Part shown: piece after piece, positions 1 to 8,053 of the stretch | Layout: every line of letters starts with the position of its first letter | Numbering within the stretch: position 1 is the first letter of the stretch | NCBI RefSeq assembly: GCF_001435975.1 | Contig: NZ_AYYR01000013.1 | Coordinates: 62,001-126,000 of the forward strand | Reading direction: 5' to 3' | DNA length: 64,000 bases | From: Secundilactobacillus collinoides DSM 20515 = JCM 1123 | GTDB taxonomy: Bacteria; Bacillota; Bacilli; Lactobacillales; Lactobacillaceae | Translations under genes and position numbers: made by a program | The notes under the pieces: generated by a model | What the model was told of the DNA's origin: nothing | The model's database searches: none | The model's input: the letters and a program-made list of their open reading frames with translations, nothing else

Positions 1-176
1 TGTTTGCCTTGTTAAGGACGCATTCCGGGAAGGTTCCGGTGATTTTGTACCGGCTTAAGGACGACAGTAAACGGGTACTGGCGAAACAGTACTGGCCGGG
101 TGAGGGTGATCAGGTGCATCATGATTTGGTCTTGTTACTAGGTGAACAAAATGTTGTATTTCAAAGAAAAAACTAA
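1..176 (+). CDS. dnaE: DNA polymerase III subunit alpha (DnaE), C-terminal end, partial
   Basis: This open frame enters from the left edge (first full codon at position 3) and stops at 174-176, leaving 57 residues. They start FALLRTHSGKVPVILYRLKD and end GEQNVVFQRKN. The pattern of a short helix, GKVPV, a strand, and a final LLG-x-x-NVV matches the C-terminal OB-type domain of Firmicutes DnaE, the replicative polymerase alpha subunit. Its position next to pyk is as expected, because Lactobacillaceae commonly have dnaE-pfkA-pyk here; pfkA is missing in this case. Only the tail is visible, so the call rests on a short match plus synteny. Confidence 0.72.
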   Translation, partial: FALLRTHSGKVPVILYRLKDDSKRVLAKQYWPGEGDQVHHDLVLLLGEQNVVFQRKN

Positions 177-208
177 TTTACAAAATAAGAAACGCAATGT
201 AAGAGCAA

Positions 209-222
209 TGAAAACGCTTTAA
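209..222 (+). promoter_or_regulatory. cre-like site (CcpA) upstream of pyk
   Basis: TGAAAACGCTTTAA matches the catabolite-responsive element consensus TGWAANCGNTNWCA at every position but the thirteenth. It lies about 155 bases before the pyk start, upstream of a plausible extended -10. CcpA activation of glycolytic genes is known in lactic acid bacteria; that it happens here is inferred. Confidence 0.6.
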
Positions 223-275
223 CACTCAAATTCATGTAAAATCCGAAATTAGACGCAGACAATAATTTTGAAAAG

Positions 276-284
276 TGTTAGAAT
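276..284 (+). promoter_or_regulatory. possible pyk promoter (extended -10)
   Basis: TGTTAGAAT (TG-n-TAGAAT) is an extended -10 with no clear -35 partner at 16-18 bases. It would give a leader of about 85 bases ending in the strong ribosome site AAAGGAGAG. An alternative -10, TAAAAT, lies at 237-242. Confidence 0.4.
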
Positions 285-376
285 AACTTTCGGAATCCAA
301 ATTGTGCTGGTGCTTTGTCTCTAGTGAATTGTTCACGTGAGCGCCAGTCTTAAAATCCAAAGGAGAGATTTTTCTT

Positions 377-2134
377 ATGAAGAAAGTCAAGATCGTAAGT
401 ACACTTGGCCCTGCTAGTACCGATGTCGATACTATTGTGAAGTTGATTGAAGCCGGCGCTAACATTTTCCGGTTCAACTTTTCCCACGGTGACCATGAAG
501 AACATTTAGGTCGTTTAACCAATGTTCACGAAGCAGAAAAAATCACAGGTAAGACTGTTGGTATCATGTTGGATACCAAGGGTGCTGAAATCCGGACGAC
601 CGTTCAAAAGGACGGCAAGATCTCATTCAGCACTGGTGATACTTTCCGGATCTCTATGGATGACTCTATTGAAGGTGACAAGGACAAGATCGCTGTCACT
701 TATCCAGGTCTCTACGATGACGTTAACGAAGGCGGCCACGTCTTGTTCGATGATGGTCTGTTAGACACTGTAGTTGACAAGAAAGACGATGCAACTAAAG
801 AATTAGTTGTTACTGTCCAAAACAATGGTGTGCTTGGTTCACGTAAGGGTGTTAACGCACCTGGCGTTTCAATCAACTTACCAGGGATCACTGAAAAGGA
901 TGCCGATGACATTCGTTTCGGTTTGAATCACGAAATCAACTTTATCGCAGCTTCATTTGTTCGTAAGCCACAAGATGTTATGGACATTCGCGAACTTTTG
1001 GAAGAAAAGCACATGGAACACGTCCAAATCTTCCCTAAGATCGAATCACAAGAAGGTATCGACAACTTTGACGATATCATCAAGGTTTCTGATGGTTTGA
1101 TGGTCGCTCGTGGTGACATGGGTGTTGAAATTCCAGCTGAAAATGTGCCTTTGGTACAAAAGAGCTTGATTCGCAAGTGTAACATTTTAGGCAAGCCGGT
1201 TATCACCGCTACCCAAATGTTGGACTCAATGCAAGAAAACCCACGTCCTACTCGTGCCGAAGCTTCTGACGTTGCTAACGCCGTGTTTGACGGTACTGAC
1301 GCAACCATGCTTTCTGGTGAATCAGCTAACGGTGAATACCCAGTTGAATCCGTTGCTACGATGAACCGGATCGATATCAAGGCTGAAAACGCATTGAAGG
1401 ACTTCGGTACTGACAACATGGACTTCCAGACCGGTGACGTTACTGAATCCATTGGTGCTTCAGTTGCCCGTGTTGCTAAGACTTTGGGCGTGAAGACCAT
1501 CGTTGCAGCTACTGAATCAGGTTACACCGCTCGGATGATCAGCAAGTACCGTCCAGACGCAGACATCCTGGCCATCACTTTTGATGACCGGACTCGTCGC
1601 GGTTTGATGGTTAACTTTGGTGTTTACCCAATCGTTGCTGAAAAGCCAGCTAACACTGATGAAATGTTTGACTTGGCTGCTGCTAAAGCCGTTGAAACCG
1701 GCTTAGCTAAGGAAGGCGACTTGATCTTGATCACTGCCGGTGTTCCCGTTGGCGAACGCGGTACAACTAACCTGATGAAGGTTCAATTGATCGGTTCAAA
1801 GCTTGTTCGCGGCCAAGGCGTCGGTGATGACACTGTTATTGGTAAGGCCGTTGTTGCTACGTCAGCTGACGAAGCTAACAGCAAGACTACTGAAGGCAGC
1901 GTTTTGGTTACTAAGAACACTGACAAGGATTACTTGCCAGCTATCGAAAAAGCCAGCGCAATCATCGTTGAAAACGGTGGCTTGACTTCACACGCAGCCG
2001 TAGTTGGTATCTCAATGGGGATCCCAGTTATCGTTGGCGCTGAATCTGCTACTGACAAGATCTCTGATGGCGAATTGATCACTGTCGACTCACGTCGCGG
2101 TGTCGTTTACCACGGTGCTTCAAACGCACTTTAA
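377..2134 (+). CDS. pyk: Pyruvate kinase with C-terminal PEP-utiliser domain
   Basis: Cytosolic enzyme of lower glycolysis that converts phosphoenolpyruvate and ADP to pyruvate and ATP. The N-terminal barrel shows the nucleotide and K+ site (R32, N34, S36, H37 in FRFNFSHGD), the catalytic lysine region FPKIES near residue 220, and MVARGDMGVEIP followed by the pyruvate kinase signature near 240-270. Its 585 residues are about 110 longer than the E. coli type. The extra C-terminal domain carries GGLTSHAAVVG near residue 534, resembling the mobile phosphohistidine domain of PEP-utilising enzymes, as in Bacillus and Lactobacillus enzymes. ATG 377 has AAAGGAGAG 10 bases upstream. A cre-like site lies upstream and a strong terminator follows. 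It sits directly after dnaE with no pfkA. Confidence 0.98.
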   Translation: MKKVKIVSTLGPASTDVDTIVKLIEAGANIFRFNFSHGDHEEHLGRLTNVHEAEKITGKTVGIMLDTKGAEIRTTVQKDGKISFSTGDTFRISMDDSIEGDKDKIAVTYPGLYDDVNEGGHVLFDDGLLDTVVDKKDDATKELVVTVQNNGVLGSRKGVNAPGVSINLPGITEKDADDIRFGLNHEINFIAASFVRKPQDVMDIRELLEEKHMEHVQIFPKIESQEGIDNFDDIIKVSDGLMVARGDMGVEIPAENVPLVQKSLIRKCNILGKPVITATQMLDSMQENPRPTRAEASDVANAVFDGTDATMLSGESANGEYPVESVATMNRIDIKAENALKDFGTDNMDFQTGDVTESIGASVARVAKTLGVKTIVAATESGYTARMISKYRPDADILAITFDDRTRRGLMVNFGVYPIVAEKPANTDEMFDLAAAKAVETGLAKEGDLILITAGVPVGERGTTNLMKVQLIGSKLVRGQGVGDDTVIGKAVVATSADEANSKTTEGSVLVTKNTDKDYLPAIEKASAIIVENGGLTSHAAVVGISMGIPVIVGAESATDKISDGELITVDSRRGVVYHGASNAL

Positions 2135-2155
2135 GATCTTTAATTCTTAACAATC

Positions 2156-2192
2156 AAAGAAGCAAGTCCACTGTGGGCTTGCTTCTTTTTTA
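2156..2192 (+). terminator. Rho-independent terminator of pyk
   Basis: AAAGAAGCAAG pairs with CTTGCTTCTTT around a short loop and is followed by a T run. It starts 22 bases after the pyk stop. Confidence 0.93.
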
Positions 2193-2294
2193 TTACGTTA
2201 ACGATGTTTTTGCCTCATATCAGCCGCCTATTGTCCTTTAATCAACGCTGGTGCGCAGCTTATTTTCACCTAATCTTCTTGATCAGCGAGACAA

Positions 2295-2343
2295 TGAACC
2301 GATTCCAGTGAGCCATTTGATAAACGGCTTCGGTTCACTTTTT
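2295..2343 (+). terminator. Orphan terminator-like hairpin before cvfB
   Basis: A perfect 8-base inverted repeat (TGAACCGA at 2295-2302, TCGGTTCA at 2330-2337) encloses a 27-base loop with a smaller inner stem and is followed by CTTTTT. It lies about 100 bases beyond the pyk terminator with no gene between, so it could end a short unannotated transcript. The rest of the 2135-2564 gap shows no gene. Confidence 0.35.
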
Positions 2344-2564
2344 CTTGGGCAACGCTTGTTTAAAAAATACGCACAAATGCTGTAGGAAATGCCGCAGCGG
2401 AAGATGGCCAATCAGATTCCGTATTTTTGCCAACAATCAGGTAAGAAAAGGCAGAAAACCCGTTTTTTCTCACTTGGTAGCGGTTACTACGTGAAAATGC
2501 GTCGCCTTTTGGGGTAAACTTGTGTAGAATGGAATTACCTATGAAAATGAACGGAGATACTAAA

Positions 2565-3473
2565 ATGGAGAATGAATTAAGCGGGTTGCTTGGCCGTATT
2601 ATTGGCGGCGAGGTCACTGACGAAAATGATAAGCAGTATTTCGTGTCAGTCGATGGCCGGGCATTCCGACTGGATAAACGAGAGATCCAAAAACCGTTGA
2701 AGATCGGCAGCCATTTCAAAGGTTACGCCTACGAAAACGAAAACCACAAACTGCAGATCACCCGGGAAGCCCCGAAGATCCAGGTGGACCACTACGGTTT
2801 CGGTGAAGTGGTTAAGGGCCAGCATGGTCTGGGCGTCTTCGTGAACATCGGGTTGCTCAACAAGGATATCGTTGTGTCACTGGATGATCTGCCAGAAATG
2901 CCAGCGCTGTGGCCGCAAAAGGGCGACCGTTTGTTTATGGGCATTAAAACTGATAAAAAAGGCCGTATGTGGGGCGATTTGGCTGACGAAAACCTGTTTC
3001 GCGCCATTGCGCAACCTGCTAAGAAGGGCCTTAACAACAAGGATATTCACGTGACTGCGTACCGGTTGAAACTTGCTGGAACCATGGTCATTTCAGACGA
3101 CTATAACTTAGGTTTCATTAACCCAACGGAACGTGACCAAGAACCGCGTCTGGGTCAACAATTGGACGCCCGGGTCATTGGCACGTACCCGGATGGCACG
3201 TTAAAACTTTCATTGCGGCCACGCGCTTACGAGGCCATTGATGATGATTCAAAGATGGTCTTGGCAACGCTGCAACATGCGCCGGAAGGTAAAATTGCGT
3301 TTACCGACAAGAGCGACCCCGATGATATTAAAGCGTACTTTGGCATCAGCAAGGGGCAGTTCAAGCGGGCCGTTGGTCATTTGATGAAGGCCCGGTTAGC
3401 CATTCAGCACGATGGCTACCTGTGGCTGGAAAATAATGACGACACAAAAGATGATCACAATACCAAAGATTAA
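2565..3473 (+). CDS. cvfB: CvfB/YitL-type S1-domain RNA-binding protein
   Basis: 302 residues carrying S1-like OB folds: one near residues 75-115 with GFGEVVKGQHGLGVFVNI, and another near 185-220 with LDARVIGTYPDGTLKLSLRP. A C-terminal winged helix near 225-290 contains a FGISKGQFKRAVGHLMK-type recognition helix. This order and length match the CvfB (YitL) family, an RNA-binding regulator affecting virulence and exoprotein expression in S. aureus. The open frame continues upstream to TTG 2520, but ATG 2565 is preferred: GGAG sits at 2553-2556, and a TAGAAT -10 at 2525-2530 would place the transcript start between the two. xerD follows after 16 bases, so they may be co-transcribed. The RNA targets cannot be told from sequence. 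Confidence 0.88.
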   Translation: MENELSGLLGRIIGGEVTDENDKQYFVSVDGRAFRLDKREIQKPLKIGSHFKGYAYENENHKLQITREAPKIQVDHYGFGEVVKGQHGLGVFVNIGLLNKDIVVSLDDLPEMPALWPQKGDRLFMGIKTDKKGRMWGDLADENLFRAIAQPAKKGLNNKDIHVTAYRLKLAGTMVISDDYNLGFINPTERDQEPRLGQQLDARVIGTYPDGTLKLSLRPRAYEAIDDDSKMVLATLQHAPEGKIAFTDKSDPDDIKAYFGISKGQFKRAVGHLMKARLAIQHDGYLWLENNDDTKDDHNTKD

Positions 3474-3489
3474 CAAGGACTGATGCGGG

Positions 3490-4374
3490 ATGCAGAACGT
3501 CATCGCAGACTATCTGCACTATTTACAAATTGAACGGGGACTGACGGCCAACACCATCAGCAGTTATCACCAAGACTTGAAAGCATTCAGCGCCTACCTG
3601 GATGATCAGCAACTGACACTCAAACAGGTGGACCAACTGACGATTCTGAACTACCTCAACACGCTGAAGGAAGCCGGTAAATCACGGCGAACGGTGACAC
3701 GAGCGGTTTCAACACTCCGCCGATTTTTCCAGTATCTGGTACAAAATGACCAGTTAACGGTGGATCCGATGGCCGAGATCAAAGCACCAAAACAGGGGCA
3801 GTATCTGCCGCAAGTGTTGACCGTTGACGAAGTGGACGCACTTTTGGACGCCCCGGATACCGGTAACAAGTACGGTATTCGAGACCGGGCGATTCTTGAA
3901 GTCATGTACGCCACCGGGTTGCGGGTCAGCGAACTGGTGCATCTCAAACTCGCGGATCTGCATCTGGATATGGGGCTGATCCAAACCCTGGGGAAGGGAA
4001 ACAAAGAACGAATCATTCCCATCGGTGACGTGGCCATTCAGTGGCTGGATACCTATTTGGAAAAGAGCCGCCCTGTTTTATTGAAACAACGGCAGTCGCC
4101 CTACGTGTTTTTAAACGCGCACGGCAGCGGTCTGAGCCGCCAGAGTATCTGGCAGAAGATTCAGCAGTACGTCAGCCTCGCGGGCATTCGCAAGCACGTG
4201 ACACCGCATACGCTGCGGCATTCGTTTGCGACGCATATTTTGGAAAACGGCGCCGATTTGCGGATCGTTCAAGAACTATTGGGGCACTCGGACATTTCGA
4301 CAACGCAGATCTATACGCACATCACCCGGAAACGGCTGACTGAAGTGTATAAGAAGGCCCATCCGCGGGCGTAG
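3490..4374 (+). CDS. xerD: Tyrosine recombinase XerD
   Basis: 294-residue site-specific recombinase that, with XerC, resolves chromosome dimers at dif. The N-terminal SAM-like core-binding domain covers about residues 1-90 (YLHYLQIERGLTANTISSY). The catalytic domain carries R145 (ATGLRVSEL), H240 and R243 (PHTLRHSFATH), H266 (LLGHSD) and the nucleophile Y275 (TTQIYTH). Length and the scpAB neighbourhood match Gram-positive XerD rather than XerC, which is at 32.6 kb in this window. ATG 3490 follows AAGGA. A canonical dif site at 52930-52957 is the expected substrate. It heads a tightly packed cluster with ribT, scpA, scpB and rluB. Confidence 0.95.
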   Translation: MQNVIADYLHYLQIERGLTANTISSYHQDLKAFSAYLDDQQLTLKQVDQLTILNYLNTLKEAGKSRRTVTRAVSTLRRFFQYLVQNDQLTVDPMAEIKAPKQGQYLPQVLTVDEVDALLDAPDTGNKYGIRDRAILEVMYATGLRVSELVHLKLADLHLDMGLIQTLGKGNKERIIPIGDVAIQWLDTYLEKSRPVLLKQRQSPYVFLNAHGSGLSRQSIWQKIQQYVSLAGIRKHVTPHTLRHSFATHILENGADLRIVQELLGHSDISTTQIYTHITRKRLTEVYKKAHPRA

Positions 4375-4398
4375 ACAATTGGGACAGGAGGGAACGGT

Positions 4399-4755
4399 GT
4401 GTTACTAAAATATCGCAGTGATTACGAAAAAGTGGCCATGGGACTCCTATCCTTTGTGCCAACGCTTAAACAAATCGACCGTCTGCAGGCTGAACTGCAG
4501 TGGTACCAGCACGGTGAGCACCGTCAACTATTGTTGTGGCGGGATGCGAACCAGGATTTTTCGGGCATTATCGGCATTGAAGAACGCGATGCTTTTGTGA
4601 TCGTTCGGTTGATCGCGCTGACCCCATCGACGCGAAACACAGGGCAGATCAACGGGATCCTTGACGAATTATCGGATATGTATCCCGATGCGCGTATCAT
4701 GGGAACGCTGAATACTACGAAGTACATCGCAGAATGGGAGCAGACACATGGATAA
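4399..4755 (+). CDS. ribT: RibT-like GNAT-fold protein
   Basis: 118-residue protein resembling the RibT family (GNAT acyltransferase fold, named from the B. subtilis rib operon). It has the central FSGIIGIEERDAFVIVRLIALTP strand-turn-strand section and a C-terminal TKYIAEWEQ helix. No substrate is known with certainty; a link to flavin metabolism is only suggested by the family name. In lactobacilli it commonly sits between xerD and scpA, as here. The start is GTG 4399 behind a strong AGGAGG. Its last 8 bases overlap the scpA start, suggesting translational coupling. Confidence 0.8.
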   Translation: MLLKYRSDYEKVAMGLLSFVPTLKQIDRLQAELQWYQHGEHRQLLLWRDANQDFSGIIGIEERDAFVIVRLIALTPSTRNTGQINGILDELSDMYPDARIMGTLNTTKYIAEWEQTHG

Positions 4756-5500
4756 TCAACCGGTCATTCACATTCAAAACTTTGAGGGCCCGTTGGATCT
4801 GCTGCTGCACTTGATCAAGTCGGCGTCCATCGACATCTATGACATCCCCATTGTCGAGATCACCGACCAGTACATGACGGCCTTGCGGCAAATGCAGGAC
4901 CATCAACTGGACGTGGCCGGCGACTACTTTGTGATGGCCGCCACCCTAATGAAGATGAAGGCGAAACTGCTGCTGCCGCAACAGACTGACGATGACGCTG
5001 ACGATGATGAACCATCACTGGAAGAAATGCAGGCGGCACTGGTGGAACAATTGGTCACGTATCAGCGGTATAAGGAAGCTGCCAAGTGGTTTAAGCAACG
5101 TCAACAGGATCAGCAGCGGTTCTATACACGGCCGGAAGCTGACGTGCCAGCAAACGTCCGGCTGGGAAAGCTCAAGCCGGGGATCACCTTTGACCAGGTG
5201 CAACAGGCCCTGATCGACCTGATGGATAAACAGCGCGAGCCGGCCATGCCGCTGCGGATGATCGACGGCGAACGCTACACGGTCAAAGCTCAGATGTCAA
5301 AGATTCGTTTTCGCCTGCGGAAGACGAAAGTCGCGATATCGTTTAAACAATTCTTTGACCCGAAACCGAACCGTGATGAAGTGGTGACCACTTTTCTGGC
5401 CCTTTTAGAAATGACAAAACAGCACGAAGTCACGCTTGACCAGCCCAATCGCGTGCTTCCCATCACCGTAAAAAAAGCAAAGTTGGGTGACAGCAAATGA
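4748..5500 (+). CDS. scpA: Segregation and condensation protein A
   Basis: 250-residue kleisin subunit of the SMC-ScpAB condensin, which organises and segregates newly replicated chromosomes from the nucleoid. The N-terminal kleisin signature [19 protein letters not shown] is near residue 10-28, followed by VEITDQYM and [21 protein letters not shown] (about 55-75). An acidic linker ([13 protein letters not shown]) comes next, then a C-terminal winged helix that contacts the SMC head. It overlaps ribT by 8 bases and shares an ATGA overlap with scpB, so the partners are made together. Confidence 0.97.
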   Translation: MDNQPVIHIQNFEGPLDLLLHLIKSASIDIYDIPIVEITDQYMTALRQMQDHQLDVAGDYFVMAATLMKMKAKLLLPQQTDDDADDDEPSLEEMQAALVEQLVTYQRYKEAAKWFKQRQQDQQRFYTRPEADVPANVRLGKLKPGITFDQVQQALIDLMDKQREPAMPLRMIDGERYTVKAQMSKIRFRLRKTKVAISFKQFFDPKPNRDEVVTTFLALLEMTKQHEVTLDQPNRVLPITVKKAKLGDSK

Positions 5501-6090
5501 CAAAGCTACAAGAAATTGAAGGGTTGCTATTCGTCAGCGGTGACGAGGGGCTGACCATTAAGGAACTTGCCGGTTTGACCGGCCTTATGGTACCTGCCGT
5601 GAACCAGCTGCTGGGCAAACTCAATCAAAAGTATACCGACGATGCCGACAGCGCACTGGTGATCCTGGCTAACAACGATACCGTACGCTTAGGTACCAAG
5701 GGAGAACTGGCCAATGTGGTCAGCAACTACTTTGAGGCACCAAACTCAACGGGGCTGTCGCAGGCCTCGCTGGAGGTGTTAGCCATCATCGCCTACCAGC
5801 AGCCGATCACGAGAATCGAGATCGATGAAGTCCGTGGTGTCCAGAGCTCTGGGACCTTGAATAAACTGCTATTGCGGCAACTGGTAACGGAGACTGGCCG
5901 AAAGAAGGGGCCGGGCCGTCCGAAACTTTACGGAACGACCAACTACTTTCTGGATTACTTCGGCTTGAAACAGTTGGCGGACATGCCGCCGCTGCCGGAA
6001 GCTCAAGAAGACAAACCGGCTGAAAGCAACTTGTTTATGAAACAATTCAACGATCAGTTTAACGTGGAGGACGATCAAACCAATGGATAG
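5497..6090 (+). CDS. scpB: Segregation and condensation protein B
   Basis: 197-residue winged-helix dimer that binds the ScpA kleisin in the SMC condensin. Tandem winged helices cover about residues 1-165: [19 protein letters not shown] starts the first, and [26 protein letters not shown] with [13 protein letters not shown] mark the second. The last 30 residues are acidic and variable. It starts at the ATG inside the scpA stop (ATGA) and overlaps rluB by 8 bases. Confidence 0.97.
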   Translation: MTKLQEIEGLLFVSGDEGLTIKELAGLTGLMVPAVNQLLGKLNQKYTDDADSALVILANNDTVRLGTKGELANVVSNYFEAPNSTGLSQASLEVLAIIAYQQPITRIEIDEVRGVQSSGTLNKLLLRQLVTETGRKKGPGRPKLYGTTNYFLDYFGLKQLADMPPLPEAQEDKPAESNLFMKQFNDQFNVEDDQTNG

Positions 6091-6817
6091 ACTACAAAAA
6101 GTATTAGCACACGCGGGGGTTGCCTCCCGCCGGGGTTCTGAGGCCCTGATCACCAGCGGCCGTGTCAAGGTCAACGGCGCGGTCGTTACAGAACTTGGCG
6201 TCAAAGTCGCCAAGCATGACCATATCGAAGTGGACGGCGAACCTGTTGAAATTGAAATGCCGGTTTACCTGCTGCTATACAAGCCGCGACAGGTCGTTTC
6301 AACCGTGCACGATGATAAAAAACGAAAGACTGTCATTGATTTATTGGACAGTAAAATCTCCGAACGGGTCTATCCTGTGGGCCGATTAGACTACGACACG
6401 ACTGGGTTACTGTTATTGACCAACGATGGCACGTTAGCCAACGAACTGACCCACCCGAAGTACGAAGTCGATAAGAAATACGTGGCCAAAGTTCAGGGGA
6501 TTCCAACCAACGACGAACTTAAACAGCTGCGGAAGGGTGTTAAGATCGACGGTCGGATGACCGCGCCTGCCAAGTCGAAACTCATGTCCAGTGATGACAA
6601 GAAAAAGACGGCCATTGTGGCACTGACCATTCATGAAGGCCAGAACCACCAGGTTAAAAAAATGTTTCAAGCCGTGGGACACTCCGTGATGAAACTGAAA
6701 CGTGAAACTTATGCCTTCTTAGACCTGCAGGGGATGCAGCCGGGCGATTACCGGCATCTGACCCCAGAAGAAGTCAAGGAACTCAAAAAACTGATTGCCA
6801 AACGCCAGAAACGATAA
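6083..6817 (+). CDS. rluB: Ribosomal large subunit pseudouridine synthase (RluB type)
   Basis: 244-residue pseudouridine synthase acting on 23S rRNA. The N-terminal S4 RNA-binding domain ([20 protein letters not shown], residues 1-60) is followed by the RsuA/RluB/E/F catalytic domain with the invariant Asp in [18 protein letters not shown] near residue 104. The C-terminal motif [24 protein letters not shown] is also characteristic. It is the last gene of the scpAB cluster. Choosing RluB over RsuA or RluE rests on length and synteny. A separate promoter and FMN riboswitch follow within 6 bases of the stop. Confidence 0.93.
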   Translation: MDRLQKVLAHAGVASRRGSEALITSGRVKVNGAVVTELGVKVAKHDHIEVDGEPVEIEMPVYLLLYKPRQVVSTVHDDKKRKTVIDLLDSKISERVYPVGRLDYDTTGLLLLTNDGTLANELTHPKYEVDKKYVAKVQGIPTNDELKQLRKGVKIDGRMTAPAKSKLMSSDDKKKTAIVALTIHEGQNHQVKKMFQAVGHSVMKLKRETYAFLDLQGMQPGDYRHLTPEEVKELKKLIAKRQKR

Positions 6818-6822
6818 AATCC

Positions 6823-6851
6823 TTGCATTTGTGACAATCAGCACTTATACT
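6823..6851 (+). promoter_or_regulatory. Promoter of the ribU riboswitch transcript
   Basis: TTGCAT at 6823-6828 and TATACT at 6846-6851 are separated by 17 bases. Transcription would begin near 6858, about 20 bases before the aptamer. Confidence 0.8.
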
Positions 6852-6879
6852 AATTTTAAGAATTAAATAAATTTGGTTC

Positions 6880-6994
6880 ATCTTCAGGGCAGGGTGCAAT
6901 TCCCGACCGGTGGTTAAAGTCCGCGACCTACCGTTATGGTAGTTGATTCGGTGAAATTCCGAAACCGACAGTTAAAGTCTGGTATATAGAAGAT
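6880..6994 (+). promoter_or_regulatory. FMN riboswitch (RFN element)
   Basis: The conserved RFN core is clear: TTCAGGGCAGGGTGCAAT, then CCCGACCGGTGGTTAAAGT, then GTGAAATTCCGAAACCGACA and GTTAAAGTCTGG. The closing helix P1 pairs ATCTTC (6880-6885) with GAAGAT (6989-6994). The element senses FMN and lies between a good promoter and a terminator in front of ribU, so high FMN should switch off riboflavin import. Confidence 0.97.
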
Positions 6995-7018
6995 TGGGAT
7001 CACATGACTATAAATGTG

Positions 7019-7062
7019 AAACCGAATCGTTCTTCTCCCTGAGAAGTCTGATTCGGTTTTTT
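7019..7062 (+). terminator. Riboswitch-controlled terminator before ribU
   Basis: ACCGAATC (7021-7028) pairs with GATTCGGT (7050-7057), with an inner TTCTC/GAGAA stem and a T6 run. The same GATTCGGT occurs inside the aptamer at 6945-6952, so the 5' arm can pair with either partner, giving a simple antiterminator. Confidence 0.92.
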
Positions 7063-7118
7063 ATTTGGTCTTGCGTGTCCCTTGAATTGTGAAGGTGACC
7101 ATCCAGGAGGAATTTGTG

Positions 7119-7709
7119 ATGGAACACAGTGCAACGTTTAGTATTCGTCAGGTCGTTATTATGTCATTATTTGCGGGAATTTCATTCTTGTTAATGTTTA
7201 TCTCATTCCCGATTCTGCCATTTGTTTCGTATCTGAAGGTCGATTTTTCAGATATCCCGATCTTACTTGGGATGATCATGTTTGGACCGGCCGGTGGGAT
7301 TTTGATCGCGGCCATTAAGAGTTTGCTGTACTGGTTGCTGACCGGTGTTGATGTGGCGAACTTGATTGGAATCGTGGCTTCATTTATCTCATCCATGAGT
7401 TTACTGTTACCGATTGCAGCTGTCCTCAAGCACACTCAAGGTAAGAAGCTTTGGACCCGGTTGATCTGGAGCATTCTTGCAAGTACAATCAGTCTGAGCG
7501 TGGTCATGGGTCTGCTGAACTACTTTATTTTAACGCCGCTTTACATCTCTGTTTTAGGGATGAAGATTACCATGCCACTTGCAAAGCTGGTATTGTTTGG
7601 GGTCGTTCCATTCAACCTGATCAAGGGTGTGCTGGTCGGCGTGGTCTTCGCAATTGTGGTGGACCGGATGAAACATTTCTTGAGCCAGCATTCAACGTTG
7701 ATCTCATAG
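7119..7709 (+). CDS. ribU: Riboflavin ECF transporter S component
   Basis: 196-residue membrane protein, the substrate-binding S subunit of an energy-coupling factor transporter importing riboflavin. About six hydrophobic segments are visible. The motif SYLKVDFSDIPILLGMIMFGPAGGILIAA near residues 40-70 is typical of RibU (YpaA). The ECF module (EcfA, EcfA', EcfT) is not in this window and is presumably encoded elsewhere. The frame is open from GTG 7089, but AGGAGG at 7105-7110 points to ATG 7119. Expression should be controlled by the upstream FMN riboswitch. It is monocistronic, with a terminator 29 bases after the stop. Confidence 0.94.
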   Translation: MEHSATFSIRQVVIMSLFAGISFLLMFISFPILPFVSYLKVDFSDIPILLGMIMFGPAGGILIAAIKSLLYWLLTGVDVANLIGIVASFISSMSLLLPIAAVLKHTQGKKLWTRLIWSILASTISLSVVMGLLNYFILTPLYISVLGMKITMPLAKLVLFGVVPFNLIKGVLVGVVFAIVVDRMKHFLSQHSTLIS

Positions 7710-7737
7710 TTTGATAAAGGTTATTAAGGATTTGATG

Positions 7738-7768
7738 GAAACTGTCTAGGTTGCTAGACAGTTTTTTT
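7738..7768 (+). terminator. Terminator of ribU
   Basis: AAACTGTCTAG pairs with CTAGACAGTTT around GTTG, followed by a run of seven T. Confidence 0.95.
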
Positions 7769-7890
7769 AGTGTGTGGGAAAATGTACATGACGGTTGAAG
7801 GCATTTTGCAGTTTTTAACGATCACGTGATGGTCCCGGTGCCCGCCTGTTCAACCGCTTTTTCCGGGCGAGCTAGCTTGTTCGTTAGAGC

Positions 7891-7913
7891 GGTTCAGTGA
7901 CTATCACTGAACC
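7891..7913. repeat. Perfect 10-base inverted repeat upstream of the recQ operon
   Basis: GGTTCAGTGA, spacer CTA, TCACTGAACC. There is no T run, so it is not a normal terminator. It is about 140 bases before the first gene of the RecQ operon and looks more like an operator or cruciform. The rest of the 7769-8053 gap shows no gene. Confidence 0.5.
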
Positions 7914-8053
7914 ATAGTGGCAAATAAATGCCTATTTTGTGTATTAAGTTACCAGCTTTTCATCAAAACATCATCTACATAAACCCCAGTTAGCACAAAA
8001 AAGACGTAGTTTCTAGCAATTCCCTAAAACGTCATTAAGAAAGGAACCTCGCA

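Noticed and set aside
928-1500. 190-codon minus-strand frame inside pyk
   Set aside because: It is an antisense shadow caused by the codon bias of a highly expressed gene; there is no ribosome site and no recognisable domain.
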